This document shows positions 43,001 to 52,039 of a stretch of DNA of 64,000 bases, piece after piece. How positions within the stretch are numbered: the stretch's first letter is position 1; each line of letters begins with the position of its first letter. The translations under genes and the position numbers were made by a program. The notes beneath the pieces were generated by a model. That model made no database searches. It had not been told where the DNA came from and worked only from the letters and a program-made list of their open reading frames with translations. This DNA is from a bacterium (GTDB lineage: Bacteria > Actinomycetota > Thermoleophilia > Solirubrobacterales > 70-9), in NCBI GenBank assembly GCA_023251935.1, contig JAHEXV010000004.1:1-64000 (forward strand), written 5' to 3'.

Positions 43001-43356
43001 TCGTCGTCGACGCCCGCCAGATCGGGCTCTCCAACGCGGTACCCGAGCTCTCCTACCAGGTGACCGCCTGCACAGGGGCTCTCTCGGGCGACGTGCCGAG
43101 CCCCGTCTGCGACACCGCCGGCCGCTTCGACACCGACGCCGGGACCTACACGGCGAAGCTCGACGCCGCGGAACCGGCGCTCGCTGTCTCGCCGCAGGTC
43201 TGCGGGGGGTTCTGGGGCGGCGGCGACTGCGACACCGGCGACCCGATCGAGGTCGACCGAGGCTCGGCCGGGCCGAGCGAGGACCCGAGCATCCTGGCGC
43301 TGTTCCCCAACAACGCGCCGGCCCGAGAGCCAACCGTGGTCAGCACGAGCCACTGA
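40027..43356 (+). CDS. S8 family serine peptidase (subtilase) with PA-like insert, secreted
   Basis: Catalytic triad DVDTGIDYTH, DGHGSHTAG, GTSMATPHVAGVAALIRQ; signal peptide; GTG start. Confidence 0.93.
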   Translation: MRRRGAFAIALVVCLAVGSGWAIGASREPVPSRSELRSEASLPRGFVPAVAGTERGLGRYFVIMRQPSVADKLRSSGDSLSGPSQRRAARQALRGQRPALGAARSMGGRIVFRYADLVDGFSANLSPSAATALDRRADVRSVQPVPIVHKLASTGLAARGAGQSASFIGAPKVWRKLGAQGQGITVADVDTGIDYTHKNFGGPGTAAAYRHNDPNLIEPGTFPTRKVIAGYDLVGSDYDVLDDDPSNDVPRPDPDPLDRDGHGSHTAGSCCGDGVPGKVGKGVAPKAKLYAIKVWDVGDSTADVLVAGFERAMDPNDDGNMNDAADVLTFSGGVDYGSQNSLEAQAAQRVVNLGTVLVAAAGNAGNQPTGGSAYIEGSPANAPGVVSVAASISQFKAQTLSIDSPQTSLPDNGLMVHQDWSGRFDSDLADQVIDAREFDPPSDPANPSPTDQELCTPTGDSFNGQIALIFKASADSGDCTADHKVAAAEQMGAEAVILWNGFGGLPSQLGTDSPQAPVGVPAVMLSTNDSEALADTVSPDAASASFNTVPTTVTLHSITSAFPEFRDAMTDFTSEGPARLTNDLKPDISAPGSDILSTAVGTGKGGLRESGTSMATPHVAGVAALIRQIHPGWSVARIKAAMMDTATRKLNNNDLSGPVPATVMGAGRVRADRAAEAVSVAAPGSLSFGLRQLKGTESVVRRFTVANTGGRRHHYAVSASVRYADYDPDVAGVSLSLNGSSFGASRSFNLGPHDSRRVLVRLTIHPSKITEADQEDGWYYFNPGVDGSVKVAQTKHGRDTLKVAWHNEPLAASADRLSKTSLDLSGGPDTMTLKRGGAGIDHADLYELGATDPVNSTEEEDIAAIGARSFTGGDLEDGDAAGAPAGVDALAGVGWQEFLTNESSPDEPVEFGVQTAAVHNTTETEEVDVLVDAGADGVFADSDLKADYLIVKEAAPGGQVCVFDLSLANPFDECSASYFPDYTNYDGNLFGLVVDARQIGLSNAVPELSYQVTACTGALSGDVPSPVCDTAGRFDTDAGTYTAKLDAAEPALAVSPQVCGGFWGGGDCDTGDPIEVDRGSAGPSEDPSILALFPNNAPAREPTVVSTSH

Positions 43357-44534
43357 CGGGCTCTGGAACAGAGTCGCCACTCGGGCAGCCCGCGGACCGC
43401 GAGAGCGTCGGCGCGATCTTCATCACCCCCCTCGAGCCACGGGCCCGGGGTCCGCGCCTCGCCGTCAAGGACATCTTCGACACGGCCGGGATCCGCACCA
43501 CCTACGGATCGGCGATCTTCAGCGACCATGTGCCCGACCGAACCGCGGAGGCCGTGCGACGGCTCGAGGCCTCTGGATACGTGGACGTCGGCAAGGCCAA
43601 CCTGCACGAGTTCGCCTTCGGCATCACCTCGGAGAACCCGCACTACGGCACAGTCCCCAACCCGCTTCGGGCCGGACGGATCGCGGGCGGCTCGAGTGGC
43701 GGATGTGCGGCGGCGCTCGCGGCCGGCCTCGCCGACGCAGCGCTGGGCTCGGACACCGCCGGGTCGATCCGCGCCCCGGCGGCGTGCTGCGGCGTTGTCG
43801 GCTTCAAGCCCAGCTTCGGGCTGGTCCCGGTCGACGGCTGCTTTCCGTTGGCGCCGAGCTTCGATCATGTCGGACCGATGGCTCGCTCGGTTGGGGAGTG
43901 CGCGCGGATGATGGCGGCGCTGTCCCCGGACATGGACCCGGTGCCTGAGGTCTCGCCCGGTGACGTCGAGGTCGGCGTCGCCTGGTGCGCGGGGGCCGAG
44001 CCGTTGGTTCGATCCCGCGTCGAGGAAGCGGTCGCGGCCTTTCCACACCGGCGCGAGATCGCCCTGCCCGCGATGCCGCCCGGGGTGGCCGCCGTGAGGA
44101 TGCGCGAGACCGCCGAGACCCACGCGACGCTGTTCGCCGCCCATCGCGATCTCTACGGAGAGGACGTGGCGGCGAAGCTCGATCGCTGCTTCGCGGTGAC
44201 CGACGCGGAGTACGAAGCCGGGCTGCGGACCCGGGAGCGCTACCGGGAGCGATTCGCCGAGCTGACCAGGGGGGTCGACATCCTGCTCACCCCAACCGAG
44301 CCGATGGTCGCGCCCGCGGTCGGCGTCGGCGACTTGGCGCTCCGCGATCGGCTGACCCGGTTCACCTACCCGTTCGATGCGATCGGCGCCCCGGCGCTCG
44401 CGATCCCCTGCGGTCTGGCCGAGGATGGGCTGCCGGCGTCCGCGCAGCTCGCGGGGCACCCCGGAGGGGACGCGCTGGTGCTGGGCGTCGGGGTGCTGCT
44501 CGAGCGGACACTCGGGCATACTGGCCAGCCCTGA
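43353..44534 (+). CDS. Amidase (amidase-signature family); start uncertain
   Basis: GPRLAVKDIFDTAGIRTTYGSAIF, GRIAGGSSGGCAAALAAGLADAALGSDTAGSIRAPAACCGVVGFKPSFG. Confidence 0.88.
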   Translation: MTGSGTESPLGQPADRESVGAIFITPLEPRARGPRLAVKDIFDTAGIRTTYGSAIFSDHVPDRTAEAVRRLEASGYVDVGKANLHEFAFGITSENPHYGTVPNPLRAGRIAGGSSGGCAAALAAGLADAALGSDTAGSIRAPAACCGVVGFKPSFGLVPVDGCFPLAPSFDHVGPMARSVGECARMMAALSPDMDPVPEVSPGDVEVGVAWCAGAEPLVRSRVEEAVAAFPHRREIALPAMPPGVAAVRMRETAETHATLFAAHRDLYGEDVAAKLDRCFAVTDAEYEAGLRTRERYRERFAELTRGVDILLTPTEPMVAPAVGVGDLALRDRLTRFTYPFDAIGAPALAIPCGLAEDGLPASAQLAGHPGGDALVLGVGVLLERTLGHTGQP

Positions 44535-44559
44535 ACGGACCAATGAGAAGCTGAGGAGC

Positions 44560-45084
44560 ATGAGCGACGCCGAGACCACCGAGCACGAGCTGATCACCGA
44601 CCAGGCCGGACGCGAGGCATCCGGCGCCCACCGCTACGGGCGCTACCTCGAGGAGTTCGAGGTCGGCACGACCTACAGGCACTGGCCCGCGAAGACGATC
44701 ACGGAGGCCGAGGATCACCTGTTCTGCCTCCTGACCATGAACCACCATCCGCTGCACGTCAACGACGTCTACGCCCACCAGTCACAGCAGGGCAAGAACG
44801 TCGTCGCCGGGCCGTACGTCTACTCCCTCGTCTTCGGGATGACGGTCGCCGACGTCTCGGGCAAGGCGATCGCCAACCTGGCGACCGACGACCTCAGCCA
44901 TCCGGCTCCGGTCTTTCACGGCGACACCCTGTTCGCGGAGTCAGAGGTGCTCGAGGTGCGACCTTCGGAGTCGAAGCCCGACCGGGGCGTGGTCCGCGTC
45001 CACACGCGGGCCTACAAGCAGGACGGCACCCTGGTGGCGGAGTTCAAGCGGGCCGTGCTCGTGCCCCGCGACCCGGACCGCTAG
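44560..45084 (+). CDS. MaoC-like (R)-hydratase (mesaconyl-CoA hydratase-like)
   Basis: GRYLEEFEVGTTYRHWPAKTITEAEDHLFCLLTMNHHPLHVNDVYAH...VAGPYVYSLVFGMTVADVSGKAIANLATDDLSHPAPVFHGDTLFAESEV. Confidence 0.88.
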   Translation: MSDAETTEHELITDQAGREASGAHRYGRYLEEFEVGTTYRHWPAKTITEAEDHLFCLLTMNHHPLHVNDVYAHQSQQGKNVVAGPYVYSLVFGMTVADVSGKAIANLATDDLSHPAPVFHGDTLFAESEVLEVRPSESKPDRGVVRVHTRAYKQDGTLVAEFKRAVLVPRDPDR

Positions 45085-46058
45085 ACGAGCTCCGCGACCG
45101 CGTCCAGCGCCGCGTTGAAGTCGGTGCCAGGGATCGCCCCGATGCATGGTGAGGTGGTCCCGGCGTCCAGGTAGCGGCGGACCGCCGCCCGGACCTCATC
45201 GGCGTCGCCGATCCCTCCCAGGGCGGCCAGCATGCGGTCCGAGAGCCCCGCCTGGGCGCGATCCATGTCGCCGGCCTGGACGCCCGCGTCGAAGGCGGCC
45301 AGGTCGTCGCCGAATCCGGAGTGCTCCAGCATGGTGCGATAGAAGGGCAGGGACGCGTAGGGGACGAGCTCGGCGCGCTGTCTGGCCCGGGCGCCCTCCG
45401 GGTCGTCGGTGAGCCCGACCGGCACCGCCGCCACCAGGTCGAACTCGTCCATCCCCTTGCCGGCGCGTTGCCGTCCCTCGGTCACCGCCGGCACCACCAC
45501 GTTCCGGATGTAGTCGGGGTTGCAGAGCCATAGCATCACGCCGTCGCCGATCTCTCCGGCGAGCCGCAGCATGTTGGGCGACAGGCCGGCGACGTAGATC
45601 GGCAGGTCGGGCCTTGGCTCGTACCCCATGAACTGGAACCGGGTGTTGAAGAACCGCCCCTCGGGCGGCGTCTCGCCCCTGAAGATGGACCTGACGATGT
45701 TCACGTACTCGCGCATCTGCGCCACCGGCTCGGAGATCTTCGAGTCGAACCAGTTCTCGACCGTGACCTGGTGCGAGACGCCGAGCCCGAGGACCATCCG
45801 TCCGCCGGAGAGCTCGTCGACGGTGGCGGCCGCCTGCGCCATCGCCACCGGAGTGCGGGCGAAGATCGGCGTGACGCCGGTCCCGAGCCGGGCGCGCTCG
45901 GTGGCGGAGGCGTAGGCCGCCAGGAGGATCAGCGCGTCGCGTCCGGCGATCTGGGTGACGTAGACGCTGTCGAACCCGAGCCGATCGGCCTTGCGGACTC
46001 GCCCGAGGGCGCTGTCGAGCGAGCGACCGGCGGAGATGAAGGCGCCGATTCCGGGCAT
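45081..46058 (-). CDS. LLM class (F420-type) flavin-dependent oxidoreductase
   Basis: RKADRLGFDSVYVTQIAGRDALILLAAYASATERARLGTGVTPIFARTPVAMAQAAATVDELSGGRMVLGLGVSH. Confidence 0.92.
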   Translation of the reverse strand: MPGIGAFISAGRSLDSALGRVRKADRLGFDSVYVTQIAGRDALILLAAYASATERARLGTGVTPIFARTPVAMAQAAATVDELSGGRMVLGLGVSHQVTVENWFDSKISEPVAQMREYVNIVRSIFRGETPPEGRFFNTRFQFMGYEPRPDLPIYVAGLSPNMLRLAGEIGDGVMLWLCNPDYIRNVVVPAVTEGRQRAGKGMDEFDLVAAVPVGLTDDPEGARARQRAELVPYASLPFYRTMLEHSGFGDDLAAFDAGVQAGDMDRAQAGLSDRMLAALGGIGDADEVRAAVRRYLDAGTTSPCIGAIPGTDFNAALDAVAELV

Positions 46059-46085
46059 CTCGCCCGGGGTTATATCGTCGCCGCC

Positions 46086-47258
46086 GTGACGGGCGCGGCC
46101 GACTTCAGCGACTACTACCGCGAGATCTACGCCCGAGGACTGGCGGGCGAGCAGCCGGAGCTGCCGATCTCGTGGGCCGAGCTCGAGCGCCGCGCCGCAG
46201 ACGCGATGGAGCCGAGGGCGGCGGCCTACGTGGGCGCGGGCGCGGGCACCGAGGACACGATGCGCGAGAACCTCGACGCCTTTCGCCGCTGGCGGATCGT
46301 GCCCCGGATGGCGCGAGACGTCGCCGCGCGCGACCTTGGCGTCACCGTGCTCGGCACCGAGCTGCCGGCGCCGGTGCTGCTGGCGCCGATCGGCGTCCAG
46401 ACGATCGTCCACCCGGAGGGCGAGCTGGCGACGGCGCGAGCCGCGGCGAGCCTCGGGATCGCGATGGTCGCGAGCACGGCGGCCGCCCACACCCTCGAGC
46501 GGATCGCCGAGGCCGGCGGGCCCGGGCCGCGCTGGTATCAGCTCTACTGGCCGAACGATCCCGAGATCGCCGCCAGCATGGCGAGGCGCGCCGAGGCGGC
46601 CGGGTACGAGGCGATCGTCGTCACCCTCGACACGTTCATACCCGGCTGGAAGCCCCGTGACCTCCAGCAGGCATGGCTGCCGTTCCTGGAGGGGGTCGGC
46701 AACGCCAACTTCCTTCAGGACCCGGTGTTCCGCGGCCAGCTCGACAGGCCTCCGGAGGAGGACCTGGGCGCCGCGACGGGGCACTACCTGAGCATCTACG
46801 TCAACCCCTCGCTGAGCTGGGACGAGATCGGCCGGCTGCGGGAGTGGACCTCGATGCCGATCCTGGTCAAGGGGATCCTGCATCCCGACGACGCGCGCCA
46901 GGCTCGCGAGCGGGGGGTCGACGGCCTCGTGGTCTCGAACCACGGCGGTCGCCAGGTGGATGGGGCGATCGCCTCCCTGGACGCGCTGCCGCCGATCGCC
47001 GAGGCGGTCGGGCAGGACCTCGCGGTGCTCTTCGACAGCGGGGTGCGTTGCGGCGCCGACGTGTTCAAGGCCCTGGCGCTGGGAGCCCGGGCCGTGCTGC
47101 TCGGGCGGCCCTACCTCTGGGGCCTGGCGCTGGGCGGTCAGGCGGGCGTGGAGACGGTGCTGAAGATGCTCCTCGCCGAGCTCGATCTGACGATGGCGTT
47201 GAGCGGCTACCGGAGCCCCGAGGAGCTCGATCGCGCCGCGCTGGCGCGCGGCGGCTGA
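46086..47258 (+). CDS. Alpha-hydroxy-acid oxidizing FMN protein (lactate 2-monooxygenase-like)
   Basis: YVGAGAGTEDTMRENLDAFRRWRIVPRMARDV; ILVKGILHPDDARQARERGVDGLVVSNHGGRQVDGAIASLDALPPI; GTG start. Confidence 0.92.
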   Translation: MTGAADFSDYYREIYARGLAGEQPELPISWAELERRAADAMEPRAAAYVGAGAGTEDTMRENLDAFRRWRIVPRMARDVAARDLGVTVLGTELPAPVLLAPIGVQTIVHPEGELATARAAASLGIAMVASTAAAHTLERIAEAGGPGPRWYQLYWPNDPEIAASMARRAEAAGYEAIVVTLDTFIPGWKPRDLQQAWLPFLEGVGNANFLQDPVFRGQLDRPPEEDLGAATGHYLSIYVNPSLSWDEIGRLREWTSMPILVKGILHPDDARQARERGVDGLVVSNHGGRQVDGAIASLDALPPIAEAVGQDLAVLFDSGVRCGADVFKALALGARAVLLGRPYLWGLALGGQAGVETVLKMLLAELDLTMALSGYRSPEELDRAALARGG

Positions 47259-47267
47259 CCGCGCGAC

Positions 47268-47837
47268 TCAGTGCGCCTCGTCGGCCGCGTGAGCGGGCGG
47301 GCGTGATTCCTCGGCCAGCGACGTTATCTCCAGCGTCCCCCTGGCGGCGGCCTCGAGGACGTCGATGGCCTCCTCCTCGGTGCGGGCGTACAGCTCGACC
47401 AGCAGGTGGACGACGATCCGCTCCTCGTCGTGCTTGTGGAAGCGAACGTGGGTGAAGAACTCGCGGGTGCCGGACTCTCCCAGCGAGCCGAAGGTCAGGC
47501 TGTCCGCCGCCTCCGGCCCCGAGCAGGTCTCCACCTGGTCCTGATCCACGGTCACCGTGCACGAGGCGACGAACGGCTTTCCCGCCACCATCCGCTCCCA
47601 TCGATCCTCGACCGGGACGACGCGGCTGTCCTCGACCGTCAAGTGGGGCTGGTCGTGCATGCAGTCGAGGCACTGGACAACGGCCTCCTGGATCTCCTCC
47701 ATCCGGTCGGCCGCCTCGCCGGTCTCGGGGTCGACCTTGAGGATCGCGTCGTAGTGAACCTGCGCCTCGAGTCGCTCGGACCAGCACCGGTAGCAGCGCA
47801 GCCAGGCGCTCCGCTCCTCGGGAAAGCCCTCGTTCAT
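47268..47837 (-). CDS. Hypothetical cysteine-containing protein
   Basis: 189 aa, CYRCWSE and CLDCMHDQPH; no family recognised. Confidence 0.65.
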   Translation of the reverse strand: MNEGFPEERSAWLRCYRCWSERLEAQVHYDAILKVDPETGEAADRMEEIQEAVVQCLDCMHDQPHLTVEDSRVVPVEDRWERMVAGKPFVASCTVTVDQDQVETCSGPEAADSLTFGSLGESGTREFFTHVRFHKHDEERIVVHLLVELYARTEEEAIDVLEAAARGTLEITSLAEESRPPAHAADEAH

Positions 47838-47843
47838 GCACGT

Positions 47844-48401
47844 TCAGCGTAGCTCGCCGCGAAGCAGTGAGTACGTCGCCGCGTCCCGCCGCACCCCCTT
47901 GTTCACGAAGTAGGAGCGCAGCACCCCCTCGAACGTGAATCCGGCCCGCTCGGCGACCCGCCGCGAGGCGGTGTTGTCCGGCTCGGCGTGGATCTCGATC
48001 CGGTCGGCGGACAGGTTGTCGAAGATCCAGGCGCTGAGCATTCGCACCGCCCGAGTCGCCAGACCGCGCCCCCGCGCTTCGCGCGCGACCCAGTAGCCGA
48101 GCTCGCACCGTCCCTCCTGGGGGTCGAGGTGGACGATGCCCACCGAGCCCAGCAGCCGGCCATCGACCGGGTCCACCACCACCAGTCCGAGCAGCTCCCC
48201 GAGGCTGCGCCCGAGGCTCTCCTGCTCGAGCCATCCCCTCGCCTCCGTCTCCTCGTAGTGATCGGGCACCCGCGTCCAGCGCGGGATCTCGGGGTCCTGG
48301 CAGGCCGCGACGATCGCCGGGATGTCCGAGCTCGCGTGGATGCGGATCGCGATCTCGCCGTCGGAGATCCCCTCGACCGGGAATTCGATCTCGCCGGCCA
48401 A
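47844..48401 (-). CDS. GNAT family (RimJ/RimL-type) N-acetyltransferase; TTG start inferred
   Basis: GYWVAREARGRGLATRAVRMLSAWIFDNLSADRIEIHAEPDNTASRRVAERAGFTFEGVLRSY. Confidence 0.85.
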   Translation of the reverse strand: MAGEIEFPVEGISDGEIAIRIHASSDIPAIVAACQDPEIPRWTRVPDHYEETEARGWLEQESLGRSLGELLGLVVVDPVDGRLLGSVGIVHLDPQEGRCELGYWVAREARGRGLATRAVRMLSAWIFDNLSADRIEIHAEPDNTASRRVAERAGFTFEGVLRSYFVNKGVRRDAATYSLLRGELR

Positions 48402-48469
48402 CCCCGCTAGGCGATGTGCGCGTCGCCGCTGAGCGCGTAACGGGTGCGCGGCGTCTGCGTCATCCGGGG

Positions 48470-50473
48470 TCAGGCGGGCTGGATCGCGGCGGCCTCGGCG
48501 CGCTCGCTCACCAGGTCGGCGATCTCGCCCATGATCCGGTTGAGGTCGAAGTCCTTCGGGGTGTAGACGCGCGCCACGTCCGCCTCGCGCAGGGCCGCCG
48601 CGTCGGCGGCGGGGATGATCCCGCCGACCACGACCGGCACGTCGAGATCGGCCTCGCGGAGAAGGCGGACCGTCTCCGGAACCAGCTCGCGGTGCGACCC
48701 GGACAGGATCGAGAGGCCGACCACGTCGACGTCCTCGTCGCGGGCCGAGGCGGCGATCTGCTCGGGCGTCAGCCGGATGCCCTGGTAGATCACCTCCATG
48801 CCGACGTCGCGAGCGCGGACGGCGATCTGCTCGGCGCCGTTCGAGTGCCCGTCGAGGCCGGGCTTGCCGACCAGGATCCGGATTCGGTGGCCGATCAGCT
48901 CCGAGGTCTCGGCGACCCGCCGCCGCGCCGCCGCGAGCAGGTCTCCGTCGCCGCCCTCGGCAGCCGCCGCGCCGACCCCCGTGGGCGCTCGATAGTCGCC
49001 GAAGGCCTCGCGCAGCACCCCCGCCCACTCGCCCGTGGTCGCGCCGGCCTTGGCCGCGTCGATCGTCGCCGGAAGGATGTTCGCCGATGGGTCCCGGGCC
49101 GCCGCCGCCAGGCCCGCCAGAGCGCGCTCCACCGCCGGTCCGTCACGGTCGAGCTTCCAGCGCTCGAGCGCCTCGATGCGCTCGCGCTCGACCTCCGGAT
49201 CCGGGGTCAGGATCCCGCCGTCGGCGCCGGCCGTCAGCGGCGAGTCCTCGGTCTCGGTGAAGCAGTTCTGGCCCACGACCTTGATCTCACCGCGCTCGAT
49301 CTTCGCTACCCGCTCGCGGTTCGACTCGACCAGGCGCGCCTTCATGTAGGGGACCGCCTCGACCGCGCCGCCGTGCTGCTCGACGATCGCCATCTCCGCG
49401 CGGGCCTCGTCGGCCAACTCGTCGACCAGCCCGCCCATCACCTTCGAGCCCTCGAAGACGTCCGGGTAGTCGAGCAGGTCGGTCTCGTCGGCGAGGATCT
49501 GCTGGATGCGAAGGCTCCATTGCTGGTCCCAGGGTCGCGGCAGGCCGAGGGCCTCGTTCCAGGCCGGGAGCTGGATCGCGCGGGCCCTCGCGTCGCGGCC
49601 GAGGGTGACCGCGAGCGCCTCGAGCACGATCCGGGGCACGTTGTTCTCCGGCTGGGACTCGGTCAGGCCGAGCGAGTTGACCTGGACGCCGTAGCGCAGG
49701 CGCAGGTACCTCGGCTCGGAGACCCCGTAGCGCTGCCGCCCGATCTCCTCCCACAGGCGCCCCATGGCGCGCAGCTTCGCGTGCTCCTCGATGAATCGCA
49801 CCCCCGCGTTGACGAAGAACGAGATCCGCCCGAAGACGCGCGGGAAGTCGTCCTCGGCGACCTGGCCGCGACGCCTCACCTCGTCGAGCACCGCGATCGC
49901 CGTCGATAGCGCGTAGGCGATTTCCTGAACCGGGGTGGCGCCGGCCTCCTGGAGGTGATAGCTGCAGACGTTGATCGGGTTCCAGCTCGGCACCTCGTTG
50001 ACCGTGAACGCCACCGTGTCGGCGATCAGTCGCATCGAGGGCTCGGGCGGGAAGGCGTAGGTGCCCCGCGACAGGTACTCCTTGATGATGTCGTTCTGCG
50101 TCGTGCCCTTGAGGCTCGAGCGCTCGATCCCGTTCTCCTCGGCGACCGCGACGTAGAGGGCGAGCAGCCAGGCCGCGGTGGCGTTGATGGTCATCGAGGT
50201 GTTCATCTCGTCGAGCGGGATGCCGTCGCACAGGGTGTGCATGTCACCCTTGTGGGCGATCGAGACCCCGACCTTCCCAACCTCGCCGCGCGCCAGGGGA
50301 TGGTCGGGGTCATACCCCGTCTGGGTGGGCAGGTCGAAGGCAACGGACAGCCCGGTCTGGCCCTTGGCCAGGTTGCGTCGATAGAGCTCGTTCGAGCGAC
50401 GCGCGTCGGAGTGTCCGGCGTAGGTCCGCATCACCCACGGCTTGTCGCGCTCCGGGAGCCGATGGTGGCTCAT
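48470..50473 (-). CDS. ecm: Ethylmalonyl-CoA mutase-like, B12-dependent (MeaA/Ecm family)
   Basis: KPWVMRTYAGHSDARRSNELYRRNLAKGQTGLSVAFDLPTQTGYDPDHPLARGEVGKVGVSIAHKGDM; B12 domain VGKPGLDGHSNGAEQIAVRARDVGMEVIYQGIRLTP (DxHxxG). Confidence 0.88.
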   Translation of the reverse strand: MSHHRLPERDKPWVMRTYAGHSDARRSNELYRRNLAKGQTGLSVAFDLPTQTGYDPDHPLARGEVGKVGVSIAHKGDMHTLCDGIPLDEMNTSMTINATAAWLLALYVAVAEENGIERSSLKGTTQNDIIKEYLSRGTYAFPPEPSMRLIADTVAFTVNEVPSWNPINVCSYHLQEAGATPVQEIAYALSTAIAVLDEVRRRGQVAEDDFPRVFGRISFFVNAGVRFIEEHAKLRAMGRLWEEIGRQRYGVSEPRYLRLRYGVQVNSLGLTESQPENNVPRIVLEALAVTLGRDARARAIQLPAWNEALGLPRPWDQQWSLRIQQILADETDLLDYPDVFEGSKVMGGLVDELADEARAEMAIVEQHGGAVEAVPYMKARLVESNRERVAKIERGEIKVVGQNCFTETEDSPLTAGADGGILTPDPEVERERIEALERWKLDRDGPAVERALAGLAAAARDPSANILPATIDAAKAGATTGEWAGVLREAFGDYRAPTGVGAAAAEGGDGDLLAAARRRVAETSELIGHRIRILVGKPGLDGHSNGAEQIAVRARDVGMEVIYQGIRLTPEQIAASARDEDVDVVGLSILSGSHRELVPETVRLLREADLDVPVVVGGIIPAADAAALREADVARVYTPKDFDLNRIMGEIADLVSERAEAAAIQPA

Positions 50474-50542
50474 ACGACGAGGAATTCTACGTCGTGCGGG
50501 CACGGACGCGGGACGACCACCCGCTACCCTGCAGGACCTCGA

Positions 50543-51235
50543 ATGGGACCGATTCGGCCCACAACCCGAGCCGCGCTCGTGCTTGCGGCGCTGATCGCCA
50601 TCGGCCTGGCGGCCGCCACCGCGCTCGCCGGCGTGACCGTGTACAAGAACGGCTTCTCCCGAAAGGGGGAGGCGAAAGAGCTTCGCCACGCCGAGGGCAA
50701 GCACTGCAAGCGGCGCTTCAGGAGGAAGGCCGGCAAGCTTCGCATCGACGTCACCAGGGGCCCCGAGGTCTGCGGCTATCGCCCCCCGGTCGAGGGCGAC
50801 ACGGACGGGCCCGACCACGACCTCCAGGTGAAGGCGAAGTTCCTCCGGGACACCCCGAAGGGCCTTCGCAAGGACGCCTACGTGGCGGTCGCCGTCCGCT
50901 CCGGGAAGACGTCGGAGTACGAGCTCCGGGTGTTTCCGGTCAAGCACAAGTTCAGGCTGGTTCGCTCTCCATCGGGTGGTGGCGGCGACTTCCCGGCGCA
51001 GGGCAAGAGCTCGGCGATCAAGGGTTTCAACAAGCCGAACGTGCTCGGCCTGAAGGCGGTGGGCTCGAAGGTGACAGCGAGGGTGAACGGGACCAAGGTC
51101 GCCAAGGCGACCGACTCCAATCCGGCTCAGGTAGGCGGTCGCAAGCTCGAGGTGGCGGTGGGGAACGGAAAGCGCTCCCCGAAGACGGTCTCGGCGACGA
51201 TCGACAATCTGAAGCTTCAGGTCCCCAGGCCCTAG
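50543..51235 (+). CDS. Hypothetical secreted protein
   Basis: Signal peptide (ALVLAALIAIGLAAATALAG) and basic mature domain; no family recognised. Confidence 0.65.
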   Translation: MGPIRPTTRAALVLAALIAIGLAAATALAGVTVYKNGFSRKGEAKELRHAEGKHCKRRFRRKAGKLRIDVTRGPEVCGYRPPVEGDTDGPDHDLQVKAKFLRDTPKGLRKDAYVAVAVRSGKTSEYELRVFPVKHKFRLVRSPSGGGGDFPAQGKSSAIKGFNKPNVLGLKAVGSKVTARVNGTKVAKATDSNPAQVGGRKLEVAVGNGKRSPKTVSATIDNLKLQVPRP

Positions 51236-51244
51236 GCTGGAACC

Positions 51245-51535
51245 ATGGCGACGGAGACGCTCGAGCGTCCCCGCACCGGAGGCCCGGATTCCGGCCTCGG
51301 CGGCAACTGGCTGGTGATCGTGCTTAATGACGATCACAACACGTTCGACCACGTGGCGAGGACGCTCGCCCGGGTGATTCCGGGGTTGACGGTCGACGAT
51401 GGATTCCGGCTCGCCGACCGGATCCACAGCTCAGGTCGGGCGCTCGTCTGGACGGGGCCGAGGGAGACCGCGGAGCTCTACTGGGAACAGCTCGAGCAGG
51501 CCGGCCTGACGATGGCGCCGCTCGAACAGCACTGA
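51245..51535 (+). CDS. clpS: ATP-dependent Clp protease adaptor ClpS
   Basis: NWLVIVLNDDHNTFDHVARTLARVIPGLTVDDGFRLADRIHSSGRALVWTGPRETAELYWEQLEQAGL. Confidence 0.93.
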   Translation: MATETLERPRTGGPDSGLGGNWLVIVLNDDHNTFDHVARTLARVIPGLTVDDGFRLADRIHSSGRALVWTGPRETAELYWEQLEQAGLTMAPLEQH

Positions 51536-51613
51536 GCCGGCCGCGGAGCCCGACGCGAGGAACGTCCTGCAGCGTGTGCGTGCTCAGGTGGCATCTCGTC
51601 CGCGGCTGCCGGT

Positions 51614-51970
51614 CTAGAAGCCGTGGGGACGGTGGGCGATAAGCCAGCTGGGCGGGCCCGGCGGCGAGCCCGGGAGCGCCGATCGAGCCCGGGAGCGGCG
51701 CCGGCCGCGCCGATGCCGACTCCCTTGGCGGCGCCGGAGCTGGGCCGCCCGGAGCTGGAGCAGCGCCCGCAGCTCCACCGTCCGGCTGGACGGGTCGGCG
51801 ATCGAATCGCCGCTGGTCAGAGAGATCGCCGCCAGCAGCCGCCCTTCGATCTCGGCGCCCAGCAGGGGCCTCTCGGGCGGCGGATCCGAGGCGCGCTCGG
51901 CGAGCCGGGCGACGGCCGCCCGGTCGCCGTCTCCGAGGCTGCGAATCGTGATCCCGTCCGGGTGGGGCAT
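51614..51970 (-). CDS. Small hypothetical (GNAT-like N-terminal pattern)
   Basis: ITIRSLGDGDRAAVARLAERASDPPPERPLLGAEIEGRLLAAISLTSGDSIADPSSRTVELRALLQLRAAQLR. Confidence 0.6.
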   Translation of the reverse strand: MPHPDGITIRSLGDGDRAAVARLAERASDPPPERPLLGAEIEGRLLAAISLTSGDSIADPSSRTVELRALLQLRAAQLRRRQGSRHRRGRRRSRARSALPGSPPGPPSWLIAHRPHGF

Positions 51971-52039
51971 GGAGAGAGCTTGTCGTGCCCGGAGAATAAG
52001 TGCAACAGGAAGTTCTTCTCATATTGATAAGTTGTTCTT

